From Dehalococcoidia bacterium (GTDB lineage Bacteria; Chloroflexota; Dehalococcoidia; Dehalococcoidales; W498), in contig DUEE01000016.1 in NCBI GenBank assembly GCA_011170285.1, positions 148,932-212,931 of the forward strand: a DNA stretch of 64,000 bases. Direction: 5' to 3'. The notes beneath the pieces are model-generated. The model was not told the DNA's origin. It was given only the letters and a program-made list of their open reading frames with translations, and did not search any database. A program made the translations under genes and the position numbers. Shown in pieces: positions 1-9,609 of the stretch (the stretch's first letter is position 1; each line of letters begins with the position of its first letter).

Positions 1-2
1 AA

Positions 3-740
3 GGCTCGTTTCTGAATGACCTGCACAAAGACCTGAAGGCCGACTTCCTCCTGGCTAATCCGCCGTTCAACGATTCCGACTGGTCGGGCGATTTGTTAAA
101 AGATGACGCCCGATGGAAGTACGGAATTCCCCCCACAGGCAATGCTAACTATGCCTGGATTCAGCATTTCATCTATCACCTGTCGCCTCAAGGCATGGCC
201 GGCTTTGTGCTGGCTAAAGGCTCGCTTACCTCAAAAACCAGCGGGGAAGGCGACATACGTAAAGCTGTCATCGAAGCCGGACTCCTGGACTGTATTATCA
301 ATCTTCCGGCCAAGCTGTTTCTGAATACACAGATACCCGCCTGTCTCTGGTTCCTCTCCCGTCGGAAAGAGGGCCGCCTGGATAAAGTCCTCTTCATCGA
401 TGCCCGCAACCTCGGTTATCTGATTAACCGCCGGACAAAGGATTTCACGGATGAAGATATTTCCAGAATAACCGATACGTACCATGCCTGGCGTAACAAG
501 GCGGACGGCTATCAGGATGTGCCGGGCTTCTGTAAATCAATAACACTCGATGAAATCAGGGAAAAGGACTACGTACTCACACCGGGACGATATATCGGTC
601 TGCCGGACGATGAAGATGACTTTGATTTCGCGGAGCGCTTCGGCAAGCTCCGGGTAGAACTAGACGAGCAAATGAAGGAAGAAACCCGGTTGAATGAAAT
701 CATTCTCGAGAACCTTGCCCGTCTGGAAATAAAGGAATAA
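3..740 (+). CDS. hsdM: Type I restriction-modification DNA methyltransferase subunit HsdM, C-terminal part
   Basis: This reading frame is already open at the window edge, so the gene is cut at its 5' end. About 245 residues remain. The catalytic N6-adenine methyltransferase motif NPPF is encoded at about 57-68, preceded by the ADFLLA strand typical of HsdM. The rest matches the end of the N6-MTase fold and the C-terminal helices that bind HsdS. HsdM methylates adenine in the asymmetric target site using S-adenosylmethionine, as part of the M2S methylase and R2M2S nuclease. The SAM-binding motif I lies outside the window. A terminator-like hairpin follows, so the next genes may be expressed at a lower level. 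Family call firm. Confidence 0.93.
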   Translation, partial: GSFLNDLHKDLKADFLLANPPFNDSDWSGDLLKDDARWKYGIPPTGNANYAWIQHFIYHLSPQGMAGFVLAKGSLTSKTSGEGDIRKAVIEAGLLDCIINLPAKLFLNTQIPACLWFLSRRKEGRLDKVLFIDARNLGYLINRRTKDFTDEDISRITDTYHAWRNKADGYQDVPGFCKSITLDEIREKDYVLTPGRYIGLPDDEDDFDFAERFGKLRVELDEQMKEETRLNEIILENLARLEIKE

Positions 741-797
741 ATAGTAATGATGCTACTTGACATTTTATGGGAAGACTGTTATAGTTCAGTTAACATA

Positions 798-848
798 CCC
801 GCCAAGCCTCTGCCGCAAGGCAAGCGCAACCTGGCGGGTCTTTTTTTG
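798..848 (+). terminator. Rho-independent terminator or attenuator between hsdM and the Abi gene
   Basis: CCCGCCA (798-804) pairs perfectly with TGGCGGG (832-838), and a run of T follows at once (839-847). The loop is long and can hold a smaller GCC/GGC stem. It lies 58 bases after the hsdM stop and only 10 bases before the next start codon, so it would uncouple hsdM from abi-hsdS-hsdR unless readthrough occurs. Confidence 0.7.
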
Positions 849-858
849 GGGCTGAATA

Positions 859-1755
859 ATGAAAGACTATAACAAAGCCCCGTTAACCTACGAACAGCAC
901 TTAGACCTTCTTAAATCTCGTAGATTGATAATCAACAATCCCGAAGATGCGGTCAAATTCCTCAAACGAGTAAACTACTATCGTTTTACTGCCTATTGCA
1001 TTCCTTTTCAGAAACCTCATGATGTTTTTCTCCCGGGAACTACCTTTGATGCAATTGTGGTTTTATACCAGCTGGATGAGAAATTACGGGACGTCGTATT
1101 TGCGCTGTTAACTCCCATCGAGATTTTTCTTCGAACTCGAATTGCGTATGAATTGAGCCATAAATGGGGGGCTTTTGCTCACTATGACGGCTCGATGTTT
1201 CAAAATGAAACAGAGCATGAACAGTGGCTTGCTGAATTGGAAAAAGCCATTGAGGATAGTAAAGAGCCATTTTTAAAACATTACAGAACTAAATACAGGG
1301 GATTTCCACATTTGCCTCTCTGGATGGCTTGTGAAATTATGAGTTTGGGAAGTCTATCTACATTGTACAGTTGTGTAACGCGTGATGCCCGGTTATTAAT
1401 TTGTTCAATTGCCGAAATCGACCATAACGTATTTAGAAGCTGGCTTCATACAATAACCTTTTTACGGAATATTTGCGCTCATCATGGACGGCTCTGGAGT
1501 CGTAATTTTTCAATTAGTCCTTTGATTCCTGATAAACACGCTGAGTGGCAGGCTATTCATTTTAACAATAAGAAACTTTTCACAACTGTCGCCATAATGG
1601 AATGGATATGCCGCCAGGCGGATTTGCCGTTGTGCAACGTAGAACCGGTCTATGAAACCATGCAGAAAATATCCGCTCTGGATACACGCTTTGCCGATTG
1701 GATGGGCGTACCGGCTGGCAGAACAATCGGGCTATGTTGGGAGGTGGAGGAATGA
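859..1755 (+). CDS. Abi_2 family (AbiD/AbiF-like) abortive-infection protein with HEPN-type motif
   Basis: The protein has 298 aa. The N-terminus carries the Abi_2 signature: a helical segment with N39-Y-Y-R, and a conserved aromatic patch in which F43 and Y46 are followed by a PFQ motif. The C-terminal half has R203-N-I-C-A-H208-H, an R-x4-H arrangement as found in HEPN ribonucleases, then G-R-L-W. Family members act as phage-defence (abortive infection) proteins, some as RNA-cleaving toxins or RNA-guided-like effectors. The exact activity here is inferred. The gene sits between hsdM and hsdS and overlaps hsdS by four bases (ATGA), so it is translationally coupled to the restriction system. 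The Shine-Dalgarno is weak (GGGG about 8 bases upstream) and the start lies just after a terminator hairpin, which suggests low expression. Confidence 0.85.
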   Translation: MKDYNKAPLTYEQHLDLLKSRRLIINNPEDAVKFLKRVNYYRFTAYCIPFQKPHDVFLPGTTFDAIVVLYQLDEKLRDVVFALLTPIEIFLRTRIAYELSHKWGAFAHYDGSMFQNETEHEQWLAELEKAIEDSKEPFLKHYRTKYRGFPHLPLWMACEIMSLGSLSTLYSCVTRDARLLICSIAEIDHNVFRSWLHTITFLRNICAHHGRLWSRNFSISPLIPDKHAEWQAIHFNNKKLFTTVAIMEWICRQADLPLCNVEPVYETMQKISALDTRFADWMGVPAGRTIGLCWEVEE

Positions 1756-2789
1756 GCGAGTGGAAGGAATGCAAACTAGGAGATATGGTTGTATTTCAAA
1801 GAGGCCACGACCTTCCGAAAGCTGAAATGATTGGTGGAGTAATACCTGTTGCTGGTTCTAATGGAATAATCGGATATCACAATAAAGCAACTACTAAAGG
1901 GCCTGGAATTACAATTGGGCGAAGTGGAAATATCGGGACACCAAAGTTTTATAAAGATGATTTTTGGGCTCACAATACAGTACTTTATATTAAAGATTTT
2001 AAAGGTAGCGATGAGAAATTTGCCTTTTATTTTCTAAACACATTCGATTTTTTGGGATTTAATGCTGGGAGTGCCGTCCCAACTTTGAACAGAAACCACA
2101 TTCATGAGATACCTGTTATTGTTCCACCTCTCCCCGAACAGCGCGCCATTGCCGGTGTGCTTTCCAGCCTGGATGATAAGATTGACCTTCTGCACCGGCA
2201 GAACAGAACGTTGGAAGGAATGGCCGAGGCGCTCTGGCGGAAGATGTTTGTGGAGGATGCGGATCCGGAGTGGAAGAAAGGGAAGCTGGGAAGCTTTGCA
2301 TCTTTTTCAAACGGGAAATCACGTCCCCAAGAGGTTTTGAATGGTACTATACCAATCTATGGTGGCAACGGAATTCTGGGATACACAAATTGCTCTAATG
2401 CGGAAGGTGAATCAATAGTAGTCGGTAGAGTTGGAGCTTACTGTGGTAGTCTTTACATTGAGAATAGGCCAGTTTGGATTACTGATAATGCTTTACATGC
2501 AAAACCTATCAAGGAAGATTTCTCAAAATACCTTTTTTATTTGCTAAAGAACCAAGATTTAAACTCAATGGCTGAAGGCTCTAGCCACCCGTTATTGACA
2601 CAAACACTTTTAAATTCAATTGAAATTGACCTACCTCCAGAAAGTGAAATATTGTTCTTTGGTATGTACGCAAACACATGGTTTACCAAAATTATTTTTA
2701 ATAATGATCAAATCCGCACGCTTTCCCACCTGCGTGATACGCTTCTCCCCAAACTAATGTCCGGGGAAATAAGGGTTAAATACAACTAA
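1752..2789 (+). CDS. hsdS: Type I restriction-modification specificity subunit HsdS
   Basis: The protein has 345 aa and the classic duplicated layout. The first target-recognition domain (about residues 1-130) has a G-S-N-G-I-I-G-Y turn. The first conserved helical spacer follows, with PPLPEQ and a long leucine-rich helix. The second TRD has a G-G-N-G-I-L-G-Y turn, and the second spacer ends near PKLMSGEIRV. HsdS sets the bipartite DNA target of the M2S and R2M2S complexes. I chose the ATG at 1752 because GGAGGTGGAGG lies directly upstream and the ATGA overlap with the Abi gene is typical. An upstream ATG at 1698 is in frame but has no such signal. Both TRDs are intact, so specificity cannot be read but function looks complete. 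Confidence 0.92.
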   Translation: MSEWKECKLGDMVVFQRGHDLPKAEMIGGVIPVAGSNGIIGYHNKATTKGPGITIGRSGNIGTPKFYKDDFWAHNTVLYIKDFKGSDEKFAFYFLNTFDFLGFNAGSAVPTLNRNHIHEIPVIVPPLPEQRAIAGVLSSLDDKIDLLHRQNRTLEGMAEALWRKMFVEDADPEWKKGKLGSFASFSNGKSRPQEVLNGTIPIYGGNGILGYTNCSNAEGESIVVGRVGAYCGSLYIENRPVWITDNALHAKPIKEDFSKYLFYLLKNQDLNSMAEGSSHPLLTQTLLNSIEIDLPPESEILFFGMYANTWFTKIIFNNDQIRTLSHLRDTLLPKLMSGEIRVKYN

Positions 2790-2800
2790 AAGGAGCTATT

Positions 2801-3061
2801 ATGAATTTACAGGATTTCAAAGAAAAAGCGTTAACTCAATTCACCCAGGAAATAACTGACCTTTTCTTTTGTTACATCGAGGATGACGAAGACCTTATGC
2901 ATGATTATCTCAGGGTAATTGGCAGAGAGGGTGACCTGGACACAACCAACCAGAAACTCGGAGAGGCTGTTAAAAGCTGGTTCAAATTAGAAAATGGAGA
3001 AATAAACCGAGAACCTATGAGCAAGCTCATTGAGTCTTACACCGAACATATTAAAAGCTAA
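2801..3061 (+). CDS. Uncharacterised 86-aa protein between hsdS and hsdR
   Basis: I do not recognise this family with confidence. It is a small acidic, helical-looking protein with a strong ribosome-binding site (AAAAGGAG, 8 bases before the ATG). Acidic residues cluster at about 25-33 (IEDDEDL). It starts 11 bases after hsdS and ends 27 bases before hsdR, on the same strand, so it is almost certainly co-transcribed with the restriction genes. It could be an accessory regulator, an anti-restriction or immunity factor, or an Abi partner. None of these is shown by the sequence. Confidence 0.75.
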   Translation: MNLQDFKEKALTQFTQEITDLFFCYIEDDEDLMHDYLRVIGREGDLDTTNQKLGEAVKSWFKLENGEINREPMSKLIESYTEHIKS

Positions 3062-3088
3062 ACCTGAACATGTGGTAATTGAGCTAAA

Positions 3089-6322
<3,234 letters not shown>

Positions 6323-6328
6323 AGTATT

Positions 6329-6463
6329 ATGGAAGTTAACATTAGGGATCCGATACATGGGTTCATTATGCTCAATGACTTGCACGAATCTAGCATTAAT
6401 AAACTGGTAAATACAGTAAAACCACACTTCTCCTACTCGGAGATAAATCAAGCCATTTCCTAG
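6329..6463 (+). pseudogene. Remnant resembling the N-terminus of an HD-domain phosphohydrolase
   Basis: A 44-codon frame begins seven bases after hsdR. Its first residues, including I-R-D-P-I-H-G-F-I, match the characteristic opening of HD-superfamily (dGTPase-like / YdhJ-like) phosphohydrolases. It then departs from the family before the HD catalytic motif and stops. Read as a truncated gene at the edge of the restriction island. It may be untranslated, since the Shine-Dalgarno is poor. Confidence 0.4.
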
Positions 6464-6464
6464 C

Positions 6465-6688
6465 TTAAAAGCGAGAAGATATTAAATTGACGAGTAAGTC
6501 AATATTCCGCGTTTCAGGTGGAGTTCGACTGTGCTCGATCTCCTCGTCCGCCAGTGTTGGTCTCCATCTGTTTGCACATTTCGTCAGATTAGTATCTTGA
6601 CGTTCTGCATCGTTTGACCGTATAGAGCTTTAACAGCCTTTTCTACTATGGGCTTTAATTCAGTTGCATTCCTTACCGGCTTACTCAT
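6465..6688 (-). pseudogene. Probable broken small gene (34-aa open start, then a frame change)
   Basis: On the minus strand an ATG at 6688 has an excellent Shine-Dalgarno (AGGAGGAAGG, about 5 bases spacing) and opens a 34-residue frame starting MSKPVRNATELKP, which stops at 6584. Past the stop, the +1 frame stays open to 6465 and also reads like protein (for example LADEEIEHSRTPPET). A strong start with an early stop suggests a frameshifted or nonsense-mutated gene of about 75 residues. The second half has a faint look of the GvpO-like pattern, but that is too weak to name. It could also be a genuine 34-aa peptide. Confidence 0.4.
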
Positions 6689-6900
6689 AATACCTTCCTC
6701 CTGTCGTTGTTCTATTTACTAACCTTCATACCGAGCACCAATATGAGTAAACAACCAAAAAGCGCACCAGCCACTGCATGTATTTGGCGGTTGCAACATT
6801 ACATACCATAAACGAGATAGAGCAAGGGGGAGCACCTGCATAAATAGAACGCTACACTAGGTCAGTGAGGTTTGAGGAGAGTTTGAAGCTGTATTTTTCT
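6689..6900. other. Intergenic segment between two minus-strand genes
   Basis: It holds the Shine-Dalgarno of the small broken gene (about 6693-6702) and the terminator-like hairpin at 6754-6796. Nothing else in it can be called. Confidence 0.5.
6754..6796 (-). terminator. Hairpin followed by T-run, minus strand (copy B of a duplicated element)
   Basis: Read on the minus strand, GCAACCGCC can pair imperfectly with GGCTGGTGC, and a TTTTT tract follows. The block GC(A/G)GTGGCTGGTGC...TTTTT recurs at 7508-7549. It lies downstream of the 158-aa gene and upstream of the small broken gene, so it may end the former or attenuate the latter. Confidence 0.4.
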
Positions 6901-7377
6901 TTACTTTATTGAAAAGATGACTTCACATTCTTTATCTCCCGCTGCTACAGATTTTACTATCTCTGTCTCCACTTCTTTCCCCAGAAGTGTGCTCAACATC
7001 TTCCTGTCCATATTCATCGTAGCATCACACAGCTCCTTACTCATTCCCTCTAGACCAAGTATGCACCCTGGATTTTTAAAGTGAATCCTGTCGTCTGATA
7101 TTTCTATTACCTCCATCCCCATCTCCATCGTCGCATCCATCATTTTAAACAACTCACCAACATCCTTCGTGTCTTTAACTGGCATCATTTTCCGTATAAT
7201 CTCTGCCCGTTTCGCACCTCCCTTGCTGGCAACTTCAGCTATTATCGGTAGAGCTGACTTCCCATCTTTCTCATAAAAAGCCTTGCTCAAATCACCAATT
7301 ATCAAATACGAATTCCTCATCATAGGTCTAAACCCTTTGGCTGCAGCTTTCATAAAGGTCTTTTTTATTATGTTCAT
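6901..7377 (-). CDS. Uncharacterised 158-aa soluble protein (possible V4R / ATC-hydrolase-like ligand-binding fold)
   Basis: The start has a clear Shine-Dalgarno (AAGGAGGGTG, 5 bases from the ATG). The protein is alpha/beta, methionine-rich in the middle, and ends with a G-D-K-E-C-E-V-I-F strand. That ending is reminiscent of the C-terminal strand of 4-vinyl-reductase-type (V4R) small-molecule-binding domains and of thiazoline-carboxylate hydrolase-like proteins. Other V4R cysteines are not obvious, so the assignment is weak. It stands alone, with its own upstream promoter (7622-7650) and an intervening terminator hairpin (7508-7549), which points to regulated or attenuated expression. Confidence 0.7.
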   Translation of the reverse strand: MNIIKKTFMKAAAKGFRPMMRNSYLIIGDLSKAFYEKDGKSALPIIAEVASKGGAKRAEIIRKMMPVKDTKDVGELFKMMDATMEMGMEVIEISDDRIHFKNPGCILGLEGMSKELCDATMNMDRKMLSTLLGKEVETEIVKSVAAGDKECEVIFSIK

Positions 7378-7507
7378 TACACCCTCCTTTTAATAATGGC
7401 ATCACACTAGTAAGATGCAGACTAGCGGCTTTTGTCACCGCATGTATTGCAGAAACTGGTTCTAACTTAGTATAGGCATCACCTCCTTGCTGGTCGGTCT
7501 ACAAATT
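7378..7507. other. Leader region of the 158-aa gene
   Basis: On the minus strand this segment follows the 7508-7549 hairpin and carries two strong Shine-Dalgarno-like motifs: GGAGGTGATG near 7485 and AAGGAGGG before the 158-aa gene. ACCAGC just after the T-run can pair with GCTGGT of the hairpin's 3' arm, giving a possible alternative structure. No convincing gene is seen. Confidence 0.4.
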
Positions 7508-7549
7508 AAAAAGCACCAGCCACCGCTATAATCAGTGGTTCCAGTGCCC
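7508..7549 (-). terminator. Intrinsic terminator or attenuator upstream of the 158-aa gene (copy A)
   Basis: Read on the minus strand, GCACTGG pairs with CTGGTGC (two G-U pairs) and CCAC with GTGG, with an AA bulge, then TTTTT. The 5' arm contains TGGAACC, the same string as the bulge of T-box antiterminators, but no specifier stem is visible in the roughly 65 bases before the hairpin. Confidence 0.55.
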
Positions 7550-7621
7550 TTATTTGAACCTCTTCATATTCCCCGAGCCAAATAATATTGTTTTTAAGGT
7601 TATTTCATATGTTGGGACTTC

Positions 7622-7650
7622 AATATAGTCCTGTGTTGAGGGTTTGCCAA
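7622..7650 (-). promoter_or_regulatory. Sigma-70-type promoter, minus strand
   Basis: TTGGCA (7645-7650) and TATATT (7622-7627) are separated by 17 bases. It sits just beyond the dnaN terminator and about 70 bases before the hairpin at 7508-7549, so it would make a short leader RNA that either stops there or reads into the 158-aa gene. Confidence 0.45.
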
Positions 7651-7668
7651 TATACCATAGTAATGAAA

Positions 7669-7696
7669 AGGCGCCTAGTGAAAAAGCTAGGCGCCT
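7669..7696 (-). terminator. Rho-independent terminator of dnaN
   Basis: AGGCGCCTAG and CTAGGCGCCT form a perfect 10-base stem around an 8-base loop. Read on the minus strand it is followed by TTTT. It lies 36 bases past the dnaN stop codon. Confidence 0.85.
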
Positions 7697-7732
7697 CCAA
7701 TTACCCTAAATCATTTCTGAATATAATTTTAT

Positions 7733-8866
7733 CTACCACTGCACAAACATCGGCATGATGACATGGACATAGTTATCCACTCCTACCGGACGGATAACGC
7801 CAGGGCTGGATGGATTGGTTGTCTCCAGGGCTACCTGTGCCTCATGAAGCACACCAAGCACATCACTCAAATACTTGCCATTAAAGGCAATCTTTGCCTC
7901 CTCACCTTCGATAATAGCATCAATATCGCCAACATCATCGCCTATCTCTTCAGAACGGGCGGAAACAGTTATCTTGCCCGGGGTTAGCTCACCACCCGGA
8001 GTTATCACTAAACGGACAATGCCACTGCCATCACGGGCAAAGATAGAGGCTGTCTTGGTCGCCCTTAGGAATTCAGCGACATTGACTACTGCTCGGGTAA
8101 TGTAGCTCTGGGGAATAAGCTGGGTATATTGGGGAAAGGTGCCTTGAACGAGTTGGGATACTAGCTCAGTATTCTTCAAGCGAAATAGAATCTGGCTCTT
8201 TTTGGGGTTTACTGTTATCTCAATTGCCTCCTCCTCATCAACTATAAGACGATTTAATTCAGCCAGGGTTCGAGATGGAATAATTACTTCGGTCTTCTCA
8301 GTAACCGGAACGGCAAGAGGCAGTTTGTATACAGCTAATCTAAAGCCATCGGCGGCGGCTAGTGTCAACAAATCACCATCAAACTGGGCATCAATCCCAG
8401 TAAGCACTGGGCGTGACTCTTCGGTGGCAGCAGCAAATATAACATGATTAATTCCCTGACGAAGGGCATCTACCTCTACCCTGGTGGTAATGCCCTCATC
8501 AATCTTGGGTATAGGTGGGAAATCCTTGGCATCAACCCCGCTGATTCGTGCCTCAAATCGAGCACACTTTAATCCCAATGTCTTGGTCTCAGGGGAAAGG
8601 CTAATATCAACCTTCTCGCTGGGCAAGGAGTTAATGAACTCGGTAAGGAGTCTAGACGGAACGGTGATTGCTCCCTCTGCCTCTACTTTGGCACCAATCC
8701 AGCAGCTAATAGCCATTTCCAGATTAGTGGCAACTAACTTGAGGCGAGACTGGTCGGTTGATAAGAGAACATTATTGGTTATAGGCAGGGTTGTTCTGAT
8801 AGCTACTGCTCTCCCTACAACGCTAAGCCCCCTATTTAGATTCTCCTGAAGACATGATAACTTCAT
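7733..8866 (-). CDS. dnaN: DNA polymerase III sliding clamp (beta subunit)
   Basis: The protein has 377 aa, the family's usual length, with the three repeated clamp domains. It starts MKLSCLQENL, has T-R-T-L-A-E-L in the middle domain (S-R-T-L in the family), and ends in the canonical M-P-M-F tail that lines the partner-binding pocket. The ring encircles DNA and tethers the replicative polymerase and repair proteins. Unlike many bacteria, dnaN here is not beside dnaA or recF. It is a single-gene unit with its own promoter (8904-8932) and terminator (7669-7696). Shine-Dalgarno GGGGGG(T) precedes the ATG. Confidence 0.97.
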   Translation of the reverse strand: MKLSCLQENLNRGLSVVGRAVAIRTTLPITNNVLLSTDQSRLKLVATNLEMAISCWIGAKVEAEGAITVPSRLLTEFINSLPSEKVDISLSPETKTLGLKCARFEARISGVDAKDFPPIPKIDEGITTRVEVDALRQGINHVIFAAATEESRPVLTGIDAQFDGDLLTLAAADGFRLAVYKLPLAVPVTEKTEVIIPSRTLAELNRLIVDEEEAIEITVNPKKSQILFRLKNTELVSQLVQGTFPQYTQLIPQSYITRAVVNVAEFLRATKTASIFARDGSGIVRLVITPGGELTPGKITVSARSEEIGDDVGDIDAIIEGEEAKIAFNGKYLSDVLGVLHEAQVALETTNPSSPGVIRPVGVDNYVHVIMPMFVQW

Positions 8867-8903
8867 AATACACCCCCCAAAATTATACTAACTGTAATGG
8901 ACT

Positions 8904-8932
8904 AGTATATACCAAATTCTACTCAATGTTAA
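8904..8932 (-). promoter_or_regulatory. Likely dnaN promoter
   Basis: TTAACA (8927-8932) and TATACT (8904-8909) on the minus strand have 17-base spacing, giving a start about 30 bases upstream of the dnaN ATG. A second TATAAT-like hexamer lies closer to the gene without a matching -35. Confidence 0.5.
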
Positions 8933-9000
8933 TTGTTTTGTCTAAAAATTTACAGGGCATATTTACTGCCCCTTAATTTGCCTCAATAAAATCCTGATTG

Positions 9001-9600
9001 TTAGTGAACCCTTAATCTCTCCAGCACCTGGTATACTTTTCTGGCTGCCCGCCCCCGATGACTAACTTGATTTTTTGTTGCCGGAGGTAACTCAGCCATT
9101 GTCTTGCCCAGTTCAGGAAGGTAAAAGATAGGGTCATAGCCAAAGCCTTGCTCACCCTTGGGTTCAAAGGTGATAAATCCCCAACACTCACCGCAACAAA
9201 ACTCTACTTTTCCCTCGGGCGTAGCTATGGCGATAACACATCTGAAACAGGCAGACCGCTTCTCCCAGGGCACACCCTTGAGCCGTGATAATAAGTAATT
9301 GACCCTTTCACTATCTGAAGCACCTTCACCGGCATAGCGAGCTGATAACCAGCCAGGTTCACCACCCAAGGCATCAACCTCCAGACCTGAATCATCAGCC
9401 AAAGCTAGTAATTGGCTTTTAATCGCACCAGCAATAGCCTTTAATCTAGCATTCTCCTCAAAGCTCTCTCCCACCTCGTCAACTATAGTTAAGATACCCT
9501 CTTCAGCCGGGGTAACCAACTGGTAGGGGGAGGGTTGGAGTAAACTCCTAAACTCACGCACCTTGGCTTGATTGTTTGTCGCCAAGAAGAGCTTAGACAT
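9001..9600 (-). CDS. rdgB: Non-canonical purine NTP pyrophosphatase (RdgB/HAM1 family)
   Basis: The protein has 199 aa. The family motifs are plain: the N-terminal substrate loop A-T-N-N-Q-A-K, the catalytic A-D-D-S-G-L-E-V segment, S-A-R-Y-A-G, and G-F-G-Y-D-P-I-F near residue 150. The enzyme hydrolyses dITP, ITP and XTP to monophosphates and keeps deaminated purines out of DNA. It begins 9 bases after the stop of the FBP aldolase/phosphatase gene and is probably co-transcribed with it. Confidence 0.95.
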   Translation of the reverse strand: MSKLFLATNNQAKVREFRSLLQPSPYQLVTPAEEGILTIVDEVGESFEENARLKAIAGAIKSQLLALADDSGLEVDALGGEPGWLSARYAGEGASDSERVNYLLSRLKGVPWEKRSACFRCVIAIATPEGKVEFCCGECWGFITFEPKGEQGFGYDPIFYLPELGKTMAELPPATKNQVSHRGRAARKVYQVLERLRVH

Positions 9601-9609
9601 GCCCGTAAC

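Noticed and set aside
6515..6552. Sequence ending in TCCGCCA with a GTTCGACT string, looking like the 3' end of a tRNA or tmRNA and thus an island attachment site
   Set aside because: No matching acceptor 5' arm, D-arm or anticodon arm can be placed at tRNA distance (the only GACGAG partner is about 50 bases away), and the same bases read as protein on the minus strand.
7500..7620. A true T-box riboswitch upstream of the 158-aa gene
   Set aside because: The TGGAACC string and terminator fit, but there is no room for Stem I, no specifier loop, and the downstream gene is not an amino-acid gene. Kept only as a structural finding.
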